Shown piece after piece: positions 1 to 8,468 of a stretch of DNA of 64,000 nt. The notes beneath the pieces were generated by a model. The model saw only the letters and a program-made list of their open reading frames with translations. It was not told the origin of the DNA and searched no databases. The stretch is from Paenalicyclobacillus macrosporangiidus (GTDB lineage Bacteria > Bacillota > Bacilli > Alicyclobacillales > Alicyclobacillaceae). The translations under genes and the position numbers were made by a program. The stretch is taken from NCBI RefSeq assembly GCF_900116805.1, contig NZ_FPBV01000003.1, positions 124,001 to 188,000 on the forward strand, written 5' to 3'. How positions within the stretch are numbered: the first letter of the stretch is position 1; every line of letters starts with the position of its first letter.

Positions 1-406
1 ACTGGAACCGGATGGCCCTCTCCCATAACTTCCGCCGCAGCCTCCGCCGCTCCTCAGGCACATCCTGCATGAACAGCCGGTGAAACGACCGATTGAACAT
101 CTGCCAGGAGGTCCGCACCGGCATCCGGTCGCCGTTTTGCTCCTCCCACAGCCGCTTTCCGCTCGCGTAGTTCTCCACGCGGAAGGGCCGGCCCACATCT
201 TTCCACGTCAACACCGACCAATCCCGTACCTGTCCGGTTTCGATGAACCGCGGCCAATCCTGCGGCCGCGGCGCCCGAAGGTCCGCGCGGTAGTTCGAAT
301 GGACAAACGTCTGCCCAAAGTGCCGCTCATCGTACGGATGGCCGTCGCTCGAATGCGTCTCCTCCCACAACTCCGGCCTCTTCGGCTCGCGAATGGCCAT
401 GGTCAT
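1..406 (-). CDS. Hypothetical protein, 5' portion (runs off left edge)
   Basis: This is a partial minus-strand gene; its start is inside the window and its 3' end lies beyond base 1. The ATG at 406-404 follows an AAGGGGAG ribosome binding site at good spacing, and the frame stays open for all 135 visible codons with codon usage like that of its neighbours. The visible protein is hydrophilic and rich in aromatic and charged residues (W, R, E, H), with no signal peptide or membrane segment. I do not recognise the family. Its upstream region is shared with tenA, which runs the other way. Confidence 0.6.
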   Translation of the reverse strand, partial: MTMAIREPKRPELWEETHSSDGHPYDERHFGQTFVHSNYRADLRAPRPQDWPRFIETGQVRDWSVLTWKDVGRPFRVENYASGKRLWEEQNGDRMPVRTSWQMFNRSFHRLFMQDVPEERRRLRRKLWERAIRFQ

Positions 407-506
407 CCCGCTCCCCTTCAAACGAACGTTTGGTCCTATTGTATCAGACTGGAGTCGCCATGAGACGGAACATTTCGAATCTCTGCCCATTCCGCGGTCC
501 TGCCTT

Positions 507-512
507 TATAAT
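507..512 (+). promoter_or_regulatory. Possible -10 box of tenA
   Basis: A perfect TATAAT lies about 130 bases before the tenA start, in an otherwise GC-rich stretch. No convincing -35 box is present at 16-18 bases, so the call is weak. I looked for a TPP riboswitch in the leader and did not find its conserved elements. Confidence 0.3.
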
Positions 513-639
513 TAAGTGCAGATTGCTGGGGGGAGGGCGCACGCCAGACGCGTTCGGCTTCCAGACCGCTCGGGCCAGCCTCCTCTGGGCGGACTTCCCG
601 TCTGACTCATCGGACCGCGACGAAAGGAGCGAATCTCTC

Positions 640-1308
640 GTGTCATTCACCGCATCCCTCCGCCAGGCGGCGGATAGCCTCTGGGAGCAGAGCTTCCGCC
701 ACCCGTTCGTGACCGAGCTGGCCGCCGGCACCCTGCCGGTGGAGAAGTTCGCCCACTACGTACAGAATGATGCCTATTACCTGCAGGTGTTCGCGCAAGT
801 TCAGGCCATGGCCGCCGCCAAATCGGGAGACCTCGCGGCGCTCGGCCGCCTCGCCGCCCACGCGCAGGCCACGGTCGAGGCGGAACTCGCCCTGCATCAG
901 ACGTTTTTCGGCCTGCTCGGCATCGAGCGCGATCCCCTGTTTCTGCCCGCCCCGACCAACCACCGCTACACCACGCATCTGTTGACCGTGGCCCACCGCG
1001 GGACGGTCGGGGAGATCATCGCCGCCATCCTGCCGTGTTATTGGCTCTACTGGGAGATCGGCCTGCGGTACAAAGACAGCCGCCCCAACCATCCGATTTA
1101 CGACCAGTGGATCCAGACGTACGGTGACGAGTGGTACGGGACATTGGTCAACGAGCAGATCGAGCGGCTCGATGCCTTGGCGGATGCGGCCCCGGAAGCG
1201 GAGAGGTTCCGGATGCGACGGCATTTCCTCATCTCCAGCACGTATGAGCTGGAGTTTTGGAACATGGCGTACACGCTCGAACACTGGCCCTTCGAAGAAA
1301 CACGGTGA
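640..1308 (+). CDS. tenA: TenA family aminopyrimidine aminohydrolase (thiaminase II)
   Basis: A cytoplasmic enzyme of thiamin salvage that hydrolyses amino-pyrimidine breakdown products of thiamin (and thiamin itself) to release HMP. The GTG start is chosen because AAAGGAG sits 8 bases upstream and the product (222 aa) then has the usual TenA length; the open frame extends further upstream without homology. The known active-site positions of the Bacillus enzyme appear conserved: Asp44, Tyr110, Cys133 (in the PCYWLYWEIG stretch), Tyr161 and Glu203. The next gene, an EamA transporter, starts six bases after the stop, so the two are probably co-transcribed and the transporter may carry a thiamin precursor (inference). 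Confidence 0.92.
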   Translation: MSFTASLRQAADSLWEQSFRHPFVTELAAGTLPVEKFAHYVQNDAYYLQVFAQVQAMAAAKSGDLAALGRLAAHAQATVEAELALHQTFFGLLGIERDPLFLPAPTNHRYTTHLLTVAHRGTVGEIIAAILPCYWLYWEIGLRYKDSRPNHPIYDQWIQTYGDEWYGTLVNEQIERLDALADAAPEAERFRMRRHFLISSTYELEFWNMAYTLEHWPFEETR

Positions 1309-1314
1309 CAGAAA

Positions 1315-2298
1315 ATGCGGGACACGGGACAGACCATCGGACAAACGACCGCCGCCCTGCCCACCTCGGCGCCGGCGAAAGGGATCAGGGGGCGGAGGAC
1401 GAGCGGGATCGCCAGGGTCCTCATCGCCGCCACCCTTTGGGGCGTGTCGGGCACCGCGGCGCAGCAACTGTTCCAATCGGAAGGGTTCACCCCCGGTTGG
1501 CTCGTCACCGTGCGCATGGGCGTCTCCGGCGTGATCTTGCTATTGCTGAGCCTGGCCGCCGGCGGGACCCGGCGCGTATTCTCCATCTGGACCGATCCGC
1601 GCGGCCGCTGGCAAATCGTCGTCTTCGCCCTGTTCGGTTTGGCGTCCGTGCAGTACACGTATTTCGCGGCCATCCAGGCCGGCAATGCCGCCACGGCGAC
1701 CTTTCTGCAGTACCTGGGGCCCGTCCTGGTCGTCCTGTACGGCGCCCTGCGCCAGCGCCGCCCGCCCAATCGGCGAGAGTCGCTGGCCACCCTGCTCGCC
1801 GTCTTCGGGACATTTCTGTTGGTGACCGGCGGATCGACCGCGCGGTTGTCCGTATCGCCGGCCGCAGCCATCTGGGGATTCCTGTCAGCTGTCACCCTCG
1901 CCATTTATACCATTTATCCCGGACCCCTGATGGCCCGGTGGGGACCGGCGACGGTCATCGGGTGGGGGATGACCATCGGCAGCCTGGCCTGCGCGATTGG
2001 GCGCACGCCCTGGGATCTGGACGGGCAGATTTGGTCCGTGTGGGCAGGCGTCCTGGTGGCGTTCGTGGTGATCGGGGGCACCCTGGTGGCCTTTTATCTC
2101 TACCTCACCAGCCAACGGTACATCTCCCCGGCGGAGACCAGCCTGCTCGCGTGCGCCGAACCTCTCTCCGCTGCGCTGGCGGCCGTCGTGTGGCTGCACA
2201 CCCCGCTCAGCCTGGGGGAGATCGCCGGCGGTCTGTGCATCGTGGCGACGGTGGCCGTGCTCGCCAGAGGAAACCGGTCTGCGGGAGGCGGAAGATGA
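1315..2298 (+). CDS. EamA/DMT family transporter
   Basis: An integral membrane protein of 327 aa with about ten predicted membrane helices arranged as two EamA repeats, typical of the drug/metabolite transporter superfamily. A charged N-terminal tail of about 35 residues precedes the first helix, which carries the family-like LWGVSGTAAQ stretch. The gene begins six bases after tenA on the same strand with only a weak ribosome binding site, suggesting translational coupling. Linkage to tenA suggests import of a pyrimidine or thiamin precursor, but substrates of this family cannot be read from sequence. Confidence 0.85.
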   Translation: MRDTGQTIGQTTAALPTSAPAKGIRGRRTSGIARVLIAATLWGVSGTAAQQLFQSEGFTPGWLVTVRMGVSGVILLLLSLAAGGTRRVFSIWTDPRGRWQIVVFALFGLASVQYTYFAAIQAGNAATATFLQYLGPVLVVLYGALRQRRPPNRRESLATLLAVFGTFLLVTGGSTARLSVSPAAAIWGFLSAVTLAIYTIYPGPLMARWGPATVIGWGMTIGSLACAIGRTPWDLDGQIWSVWAGVLVAFVVIGGTLVAFYLYLTSQRYISPAETSLLACAEPLSAALAAVVWLHTPLSLGEIAGGLCIVATVAVLARGNRSAGGGR

Positions 2299-2302
2299 GC
2301 GG

Positions 2303-2926
2303 ATGAGCACCCAGTCGGGGAAGGCGCGCAAGCCGATGAGCCTGCGGGCCAAGCTCAACGGGTTCACCGTACTCAACGCCTTCGTGGGGCTGGCCTTCGT
2401 CACGTCCGGTTATGTGTACCTGACCATCCAGAGCGAGTTTCAACACGTGGGCCAGCAGGCGCTGGATGTGGCGGAAGTGGTCGCCACCATGCCGCAGGTC
2501 ATCGCGGCCTTTCACACGAAGGATCCGGCGGCCGTCATCCAGCCGATCGCGGAATCCGTGCGAAAAAAGACAGGCGCGCAGTTCGTCGTCGTCGGCAACA
2601 TGCAGCTCATCCGGTACAGCCACCCCAATCCGGAGCAGATTGGCAAGCACATGGTGGGCGATGACAACGCCGAGGTACTTCAGGGAAAGCCGTCCATCAG
2701 CGAGGCGGTCGGCTCGCTCGGCCTGTCGGTGCGCGGCAAGGCGCCGATCTTCGATCACGGACGGCAGATCGGCGTCGTCTCGGTCGGGTACCTGGTCAGC
2801 TCCATCTGGAGGCGCTTGCCTTGAGGATCTGGAACGGCATGCGGAAGCCCTGCGCGGTCAACGGCACGAATTCATGAACCGGCTGCACATCATCGCCGGG
2901 TTGATCCGGCTGCAGGAGTACGATCT
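2303..2926 (+). pseudogene. Truncated CitA/DcuS-type sensor histidine kinase
   Basis: The first 173 codons (2303-2824) encode a normal CitA/DcuS N-terminus: a short cytoplasmic tail, one membrane helix, and an extracytoplasmic Cache domain ending in GVVSVGYLVS. The frame then stops. A different reading frame just downstream (about 2826-2926) encodes the kinase H-box, recognisable by QRHEFMNRLHIIAGLIRLQEYD. The second membrane helix and PAS domain are missing between them, and homology ends abruptly near 2926, so the ATPase domain is also lost. No matching response regulator is nearby. This looks like a dicarboxylate or citrate sensor destroyed by an internal and a terminal deletion. Confidence 0.85.
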
Positions 2927-3020
2927 GCGTACCAGTCTACAAAATATCCTTGCACATAAGTTCGAGTCCAGGATCCAAAAATCCCGGCCGGTAAAGGACT
3001 TTCCGTTCGTTCAGCAGACC

Positions 3021-3257
3021 CTATATTACTCGAAATAGTCCTGTGTAGATGGTGGATAAAATCAGTCCGATGACCGATAGAATAACCCCGAGCACATTAC
3101 CTCTATGTCCATCAAGTAATCCCACTATTCCGACATAAAGAGCCACAAGGCTAGATGATATACCCAGAGGAATACCTAATACCGGAATAAATATCAACAT
3201 TAAAATTCCACAGATTGCCCATGTAACTGCGGCCGTGCCGCCCTTCAATGCAATCAC
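3021..3257 (-). CDS. Small two-helix membrane protein
   Basis: A 78-aa hydrophobic protein with two predicted membrane segments separated by a glycine-rich turn. The GTG start is chosen because a GGAGGG ribosome binding site lies 8 bases upstream; upstream in-frame codons lack a hydrophobic or conserved character. The layout resembles small DUF4190-like membrane proteins, but I cannot assign a function. It lies inside the AT-richer island between two truncated genes, so it may have arrived with that DNA. Confidence 0.55.
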   Translation of the reverse strand: MIALKGGTAAVTWAICGILMLIFIPVLGIPLGISSSLVALYVGIVGLLDGHRGNVLGVILSVIGLILSTIYTGLFRVI

Positions 3258-3572
3258 TTTGTGACCCTCCTCACGATTACAGTGCTTCGAATATAAAGCT
3301 ACCATGGCACACACATCCTTGCATCGCACGAGGAACCCCCGGATCTATATTGCCGTTCACTTCAAAGTATGCACCTCGACCAAACGTTTGATTACATTAT
3401 GGCACAGAAGAGTGTACCTAACCAAGTGCCCTGTGGTTGCTGTTCTAAATACACTGTACGATTGGTTTTGCCTCTCTTACCCAGTCAGGGATTATCATGG
3501 TCCCAGGAAACTCAATACGCGAAAGGGGACCGTTTAAGCTACATTATGGGCGCGCGAAAACACGCCTCGGCT
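3258..3572. other. AT-richer gene-free island segment
   Basis: This stretch has visibly lower GC than its surroundings. Short open frames exist on both strands but none has a ribosome binding site and convincing composition. It contains an imperfect direct repeat: CGTTTGATTACATTATGG near 3384-3401 and CGTTTAAGCTACATTATGG near 3531-3549. It separates two genes that are each truncated on the side facing it, so it is best read as DNA brought in by a deletion or insertion event. Confidence 0.5.
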
Positions 3573-3848
3573 TCATTTCAAGCGCCAGGTCGTCCCGGCG
3601 CTTCTTAGGGACAAGACGCTCCCAGCCGTCGGCTGCTCGAAGCCGGCCACCAGGTTGAGGGTGGTCGATTTCCCGCATCCGGTCGGCCCGACCAACGAGA
3701 CGAACTGCCCTTTTTCGATGCGCAGGTTGATATTTTGCAGGACCGTGTGCAGCTCTCCCGTCGGTTTCAGGAACTGCTTGGAGACCCCTCGCAGTTCAAT
3801 CACCGGCACCGTCTGCACCGACGGCGCCTCGTAACGCACGGACTCCAC
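3573..3848 (-). pseudogene. Truncated ABC transporter ATPase (nitrate/sulfonate type)
   Basis: Only the first third of an ABC ATPase remains. It starts at a GTG preceded by a GGGGGG-type binding site and shows the strand pair leading into a perfect Walker A (GPTGCGKST) followed by LNLVAGFEQPTAG, as in SsuB/TauB/NrtD-type ATPases. Homology stops within a few codons of that point (about 3606), and the frame ends in unrelated sequence. Signature motif, Walker B and H-loop are all absent, so the product cannot be a working ATPase. No partner permease or binding protein is visible. Confidence 0.8.
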
Positions 3849-3871
3849 CGGACGCCCCCCTTGTCACGATG

Positions 3872-3886
3872 TGTGAAGCGCTTTCA
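3872..3886. promoter_or_regulatory. Possible cre (CcpA) half-conserved box
   Basis: TGTGAAGCGCTTTCA keeps the AAGCGCTTTCA part of a cre box with two mismatches in the left arm. It lies 24 bases before the start of the truncated ABC ATPase, so it may be a relic of that gene's control. Confidence 0.3.
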
Positions 3887-4100
3887 TCCCTCATGCTAGC
3901 GAGGACATCCGGGGAGAAGAAGGGTTGATGGGAATGATTCAATAGATTCGTTTGAATCGATTTTTTCGATTTTCACAGCGGATGGGGATTCCTTGGAAGG
4001 AGATCAGGCGGATGATCGCCGCAGGCGGGCCACCCGCCCGCCTGCACGCTGCTTCTATCGATGACCGGCGCCGAAGGCGCGGCACTGAACTGGTCTTCGG

Positions 4101-4859
4101 TTACGCGCGACCGCCATGGACGTAGATCACCTGGCCCGAGACGTACGACGCGTCGTCGCTGGCGAGGAAGGCGATGACGTTCGCCACGTCCCGCGGCTGG
4201 CCGACCCGCCGAAGTGGGATCCGCTCAATGGCCGCCTGCTTGAACTGCTCCGGGTCCATGCCCACGCGCTGCGCCGTCGCCCGCGTCATGTCGGTGTCGA
4301 TGAACCCTGGCGCGACCGCGTTGACGTTGATGTTGAAGGGCCCCAGTTCAATGGCCAGCGTCTTCGTGAACCCTTGGATGCCCGCCTTGGCCGCGGAGTA
4401 GTTCGCCTGCCCGCGATTGCCGAGGGCCGACGTGCTGCTGACGTTGACAATCTTGCCGTACCGCTGCTGCACCATGTACTTCTGAGCGGCCCGGCTGCAC
4501 AAGAAGTGGCCCTTCAGGTGGACGTTCATCACCACATCCCAGTCCTCTTCCGACATCTTGAACAGCAGGTTGTCGCGGATGACGCCCGCATTGTTCACGA
4601 GGATGTCGAGCCGTCCGAAGCTGGAAACCATCTGTTCGACGGCCGCCTCCACCTGCCGGTTGTCCGCCACGTCGCAACCGATGGCGATGGCCTCACCGCC
4701 CGCGTCGCGGATGGCCGCCACCGTGCCCTCGCAGGAGGCGGCATCGAGATCGATCACGCCGACCTTCGCACCCTCTTCCGCCAGCCGGATGGCGGTCGCT
4801 GCGCCAATGCCGCGCGCCGCCCCGGTCACCATCGCCACACGTCCGTCCAATTTTCCCAC
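4101..4859 (-). CDS. 3-oxoacyl-ACP/CoA reductase-like SDR (FabG type)
   Basis: A short-chain dehydrogenase of 252 aa; the GTG start follows a GGAGGAGGG site at ideal distance and removes an unconserved 26-residue extension. The Rossmann motif GAARGIG is at residues 13-19, the NNAG motif follows in the middle, and the catalytic Ser-Tyr-Lys set is present (NVSS..., YSAAK). The C-terminal VSGQVIYVHGG is typical of FabG/PhaB-like NAD(P)H-dependent 3-oxoacyl reductases. It is the last gene of a minus-strand run with a second SDR, two MaoC-type hydratases and an acyl-CoA ligase, which argues for a role in acyl-CoA or hydroxyacyl metabolism rather than housekeeping fatty acid synthesis (inference). 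Confidence 0.88.
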   Translation of the reverse strand: MGKLDGRVAMVTGAARGIGAATAIRLAEEGAKVGVIDLDAASCEGTVAAIRDAGGEAIAIGCDVADNRQVEAAVEQMVSSFGRLDILVNNAGVIRDNLLFKMSEEDWDVVMNVHLKGHFLCSRAAQKYMVQQRYGKIVNVSSTSALGNRGQANYSAAKAGIQGFTKTLAIELGPFNINVNAVAPGFIDTDMTRATAQRVGMDPEQFKQAAIERIPLRRVGQPRDVANVIAFLASDDASYVSGQVIYVHGGRA

Positions 4860-4977
4860 GGTGTTCCCTCCTCCTGGCCGGCTCCAACCGGCCTGTGATG
4901 TGCCATGCCCGCCAAAGGCGCCCCGCGGCCCTGTCATCCCAGGGCCCTGGGTCCGCCTTCAGCCGGGACGGTCTGAA

Positions 4978-5751
4978 TCATCCCGCGCTCTGCCCTCCGT
5001 CGACCGCCAACACCTGCCCGGTGGTGTAGTCGGACGCTGCCGACGCGAAGTACAGCGCCGCCCCCTGCAGGTCCCGCGGGCCGCCCACGCGGCCGAGCGG
5101 TGTCGCGCGCCGGATCAGGTCTCCGCTCTTCTCCAGGACCGCCTTCGTCATCTTGGTCGGGAAGAAGCCGGGCGCGATGGCGTTGACGTAGATGCCATAG
5201 CGGGCCCACTTCACCGCCAGGTCCTTGGTGAGCGTGATCACGCCGCCCTTGCTGGCGTTGTACCCGACGGCGTCGAGCACCTCCGGCGCGGTGCCGCCCA
5301 GGCCCGCCACCGAAGCGATGTTGATGATCTTGCCGCCGCCCTGTTCCTTCATATGGCGCGCGGCGGCCTGCGACATGAGGAACGTGCCGGTGAGGTTGGT
5401 CTGGATGACCTTCATCCACGCCTCGTACGGCATCTCGAGCGCCGGAGCCCCCCAGCTCGCGCCGCCGTTGTTGACGAGGATGTCAATCCGTCCGAACCGC
5501 GCCACGGTCTCGTCGGCCACGCGCTGGACGGAGGCGGGATCGGTGAGATCGAGGGGGAGCGCCACGGCCTCCGCGCCCATGGCCTCCACCTCGGCCTTCA
5601 CCTGTTCGCAGTTCTCCACCCGCCGTGAACACAGGACGAGCTTCGCGCCCACCTCGGCGTACGCCTGGGCGATCTGCCGCCCCAGACCCCGGCCCCCGCC
5701 GGTGACGATGGCGACCTTGCCATCCAATCGAAACAGGTCCAACACGCTCAT
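4978..5751 (-). CDS. SDR family oxidoreductase
   Basis: A 257-aa classical short-chain dehydrogenase. It shows GGGRGLG near residue 18, NNGG in place of the usual NNAG, and the catalytic Ser and YNASK motif. Overall it resembles gluconate 5-dehydrogenase and 3-oxoacyl reductase-like members, so the substrate is open. The start overlaps the stop of the upstream MaoC gene by four bases (ATGA), indicating translational coupling in the acyl-CoA operon. A second SDR lies 118 bases downstream on the same strand. Confidence 0.88.
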   Translation of the reverse strand: MSVLDLFRLDGKVAIVTGGGRGLGRQIAQAYAEVGAKLVLCSRRVENCEQVKAEVEAMGAEAVALPLDLTDPASVQRVADETVARFGRIDILVNNGGASWGAPALEMPYEAWMKVIQTNLTGTFLMSQAAARHMKEQGGGKIINIASVAGLGGTAPEVLDAVGYNASKGGVITLTKDLAVKWARYGIYVNAIAPGFFPTKMTKAVLEKSGDLIRRATPLGRVGGPRDLQGAALYFASAASDYTTGQVLAVDGGQSAG

Positions 5752-6206
5752 GGCCCATCCTCCTGTGACGGCGTCTCTTCCTCCTGCAACGGCGCCGTGA
5801 AGACCGCCTGCCCAATGACCGCATGCTTGCCGCTGCCTTCAATGGCCGCCCACACGTCGCAGGTCACCACCTGCTGTCCGCCCTGTTCCGCCACGCCGGT
5901 GACCCTGCCCTCGCAGACGATGGTGTCGCCGGGGCGCACCATTTCCACGAAGCGCACGCCAAACCGCTTGAGCGCGCCCCCCGCCCCGGCCGTCTCCGTC
6001 AACAACTGGCCGACGAACGCCATCGTCAGCATGCCGTGGGCGATCACGCCGCCGAGCCCCGCCTCCCGGGCGTACTCGTCGACGGTGTGGATGGGATTGA
6101 AGTCCCCGGAGGCGCCGGAGTACATCACCAGTTGCGTCTTCGTCACCGGCGGTCTCACCAAGGGTCCCAACACATCTCCGACCTGAAAACGCCGTACGCT
6201 TGCCAT
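5748..6206 (-). CDS. MaoC family (R)-hydratase-like hot-dog protein
   Basis: A 152-aa MaoC-type hot-dog domain. The hydratase motif is intact: SGDFNPIH with Asp35 and His40, followed by GGVIAHGM. Family members add or remove water at the 2-3 position of acyl-CoAs. It overlaps its upstream neighbour (a second, FAS1-like hot-dog protein) and its downstream SDR through ATGA junctions. The tandem pair of hot-dog proteins commonly forms a heterodimeric enoyl-CoA hydratase, here probably acting with the acyl-CoA ligase at the head of the operon. Confidence 0.9.
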   Translation of the reverse strand: MASVRRFQVGDVLGPLVRPPVTKTQLVMYSGASGDFNPIHTVDEYAREAGLGGVIAHGMLTMAFVGQLLTETAGAGGALKRFGVRFVEMVRPGDTIVCEGRVTGVAEQGGQQVVTCDVWAAIEGSGKHAVIGQAVFTAPLQEEETPSQEDGP

Positions 6207-6640
6207 CAGTCCCCCGCCTCCCGGCAGATCACCGTCGACTTCTGCCGCACGACCGGATTCCCGTCTTGGTCCCGCGCCTCCATCTCGAACACCAGAAACA
6301 CCATCCGCCCGAGTTTCCCTTGCTTTTCAAACACATCGACCAACCGGGTGTGGCAGTACAACACATCTCCAGAATAGATGGGGCGAAAGTATTCAAACTC
6401 CTGTCCGGCGTGGATCAGGCCCGCCCTGGGGAGTTCCAGCCCGGGCACCCGGCCGTAATCCAACGTGCGGGAAAAGGTCGGCGGCGCCACCAGCCGCCCG
6501 CCCGCCGCCGCCTCGTCCCGGTACAGGGGGTTCGGGTCCCCGATGGCCTCCGCAAACTTGCGAATGGCCCCTTTTTCGATCTCGTTTTTCACCGGTTCGG
6601 ACGCGCGCCCGATGCACGCGCGGAATGACTCCAAGGACAC
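6206..6640 (-). CDS. FAS1-like/MaoC N-terminal dehydratase domain protein
   Basis: A 144-aa hot-dog protein of the MaoC_dehydratas_N type, the usual partner of a catalytic MaoC protein. The GTG start has a GGGAGGGG site 6 bases upstream; an ATG seven codons earlier has none. FAEAIGDPNPLYRDE and AGQEFEYFRPIYSGD are characteristic. It lacks the complete Asp/His hydratase motif seen in the downstream MaoC gene, consistent with the non-catalytic half of a heterodimer. It lies 37 bases after the acyl-CoA ligase gene. Confidence 0.85.
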   Translation of the reverse strand: MSLESFRACIGRASEPVKNEIEKGAIRKFAEAIGDPNPLYRDEAAAGGRLVAPPTFSRTLDYGRVPGLELPRAGLIHAGQEFEYFRPIYSGDVLYCHTRLVDVFEKQGKLGRMVFLVFEMEARDQDGNPVVRQKSTVICREAGD

Positions 6641-6677
6641 GACAGACCCCTCCCGTTGCACCGGCCGGTTGGTTGGC

Positions 6678-8300
6678 TCAAGACGTCAACCGGCCTTGCT
6701 CATACTGCGTGCGCAGCGCTCGCTTGTAGAATTTGCCGACGCTCGTCTTCGGGATCTCGTCGATGAACACGAAGTCGTCCGGGATCCACCACTTCGCCAC
6801 CTTGTCCTCAAGAAACCGCCGCAGGTCCTCCTTGGTCACCTTCCCGCGCGCCGACGGTTTGAGCACCACGCACGCCAGGGGGCGCTCCTGCCACTTCTCA
6901 CTGGCAATTCCGATGACCGCCGCCTCCGCCACATCCGGGTGCGCCATGATGGCGTTTTCGAGATCGACCGAAGAGATCCACTCTCCGCCGCTCTTGATGA
7001 GGTCTTTCGTGCGGTCCACCACCTGCAGATAGCCGTCCTCGTCCACCGTCACCACGTCCCCGGTGCGGAACCACCCGTCGACGAACGCCTCCTCGGATTT
7101 CTCCGGCAATTTGTAGTACGCATCGATGACCCAGGGCCCGCGCAGCAACAACTCGCCCATCGACTTCCCGTCGTGAGGTACCTCACGGCCCTCCGCATCC
7201 ACGACCCGCATCTCCAGGCCCGGCAGCAGCAGTCCCGTCTTCGTCCGCAGTCTGTACAGTTCCGGACCGGTGAGGCGGCGGTGCTTGGCCTTCAGCGAAT
7301 TGATGAACGTCACCGGGGTCGTCTCCGTCTGGCCGTAACCCTGGAGCAACCGCACACCGAGCTTCTCCTGGAACTGCTGGGTCAACGCCGCCGGCATCGC
7401 CGCGCCCCCCGACATGAAGTAACGCACGTGGCTGAAGTCGTACTTGCCGGGATTCGCGAGCACGTGCTGCAAGACGCCCATCCAGATGGTCGGCACGCCC
7501 GCGCTGAAGGTGACCTTCTCCTCCTGAATGAGATCGCACAGCACCTCGGGCGTCGGCCGCGCCCCGGGGTAGACCTGCTTGCAGCCCGCCCACGTGTCGG
7601 TGTACGGACGGCCCCAGGCGTTGACGTGGAACATCGGCACAATCGGCATGGTGACGTCGTCGTCGTCGACGCCGAGTTCGCCGGTCAGGCACGTCAGACA
7701 GTGCAGGAACAGGCCGCGGTGCGAATACACGACACCTTTCGGATCGCCCGTCGTCGCCGACGTGTACGCCATGACGGCGGGGCTGCGCTCGTCGAACTCG
7801 GGAAATTCGTAGTCGGGGCTGTGCTGCGAAAGCAGGTCTTCGTACAGGATGGCGCCCGGCAGGGGCACGTCCGGCAGCTCCCGTTTGTCGGTCATGATCA
7901 CGTACTGCCGAACGGTCTTCAACTCCGGCGCCAACGACGCAATCAGCGGCACCAGGTCCTCGTCGACGAACATCACCTTGTCCTCGGCGTGGTTGACGGT
8001 GTAGACAATCTGCTCCCGGAAGAGCCGGATGTTCACCGTGTGCAGCACGCGCTGGGAACACGGGACCGCAAAGTACAGCTCCAGGTGGCGGTGGTTGTTC
8101 CACGCGAATGACGCCACCCGCTCGCCCGGCGCCACCCCGAGACTCGCCAAGGCGTTGGCGAGGCGGCGCACGCGCTCGTCCAGGTCCCGGTAGGTGTAGC
8201 GGTGCATCCCGGAGAAATCGCGCGAGACAATCTCCTGGTCGGGAAACACCGTCACCGCCCGGTACAGGATGGTTTTCAATAACAACGGATAGTCCATCAT
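6678..8300 (-). CDS. Medium/long-chain fatty-acid--CoA ligase (AlkK-like)
   Basis: An adenylate-forming acyl-CoA synthetase of 540 aa, the usual size of the AlkK-like group. The phosphate-binding motif is YTSATTGDPKGV at residues 179-190, with Ala where many relatives have Gly; GYGQTE and the RTGDV and KSGGEWIS motifs follow in order, and the C-terminal domain keeps the lysine in GKFYKR. The start is the first of two adjacent ATG codons; a longer open frame upstream has no homology. This gene heads the operon with two hot-dog hydratases and two SDRs and likely activates the acid that they process. A direct repeat at 8439-8460 lies in its promoter region. Confidence 0.92.
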   Translation of the reverse strand: MMDYPLLLKTILYRAVTVFPDQEIVSRDFSGMHRYTYRDLDERVRRLANALASLGVAPGERVASFAWNNHRHLELYFAVPCSQRVLHTVNIRLFREQIVYTVNHAEDKVMFVDEDLVPLIASLAPELKTVRQYVIMTDKRELPDVPLPGAILYEDLLSQHSPDYEFPEFDERSPAVMAYTSATTGDPKGVVYSHRGLFLHCLTCLTGELGVDDDDVTMPIVPMFHVNAWGRPYTDTWAGCKQVYPGARPTPEVLCDLIQEEKVTFSAGVPTIWMGVLQHVLANPGKYDFSHVRYFMSGGAAMPAALTQQFQEKLGVRLLQGYGQTETTPVTFINSLKAKHRRLTGPELYRLRTKTGLLLPGLEMRVVDAEGREVPHDGKSMGELLLRGPWVIDAYYKLPEKSEEAFVDGWFRTGDVVTVDEDGYLQVVDRTKDLIKSGGEWISSVDLENAIMAHPDVAEAAVIGIASEKWQERPLACVVLKPSARGKVTKEDLRRFLEDKVAKWWIPDDFVFIDEIPKTSVGKFYKRALRTQYEQGRLTS

Positions 8301-8438
8301 GCCCTTCACGCACTCCTTTGCGCATGAGGTAACCGGGTGCGTGAACGACTCTCCCCACCTGCGGCCACAGGCCACCGCCTGGCGGACCGCTCTCTCTATC
8401 TTACATATTACACGATTCCCAATTCTGTTGGTGGTACG

Positions 8439-8460
8439 GATTCGACAACGATTCGCCAAC
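8439..8460. repeat. Tandem 11-base direct repeat before the acyl-CoA ligase operon
   Basis: On the minus strand GTTGGCGAATC is followed directly by GTTGTCGAATC, one mismatch in eleven. The repeat lies about 140 bases upstream of the acyl-CoA ligase start and just past the end of phzF. Its one-helical-turn periodicity and position suggest a regulator binding site, possibly for a TetR-type lipid regulator; this is inference. Confidence 0.4.
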
Positions 8461-8468
8461 GGGGCGCC

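Noticed and set aside
407-639. TPP riboswitch before tenA
   Set aside because: The conserved CUGAGA and the ACC-UGAUCUGG-type elements are absent; only a GC-rich leader with an ordinary binding site is seen.
2950-2985. tRNA 3' end or attachment site (TTCGAGTCC-like stretch)
   Set aside because: The bases around TTCGAGT cannot form a T-arm stem and there is no acceptor stem or CCA; no second copy was found in the window.
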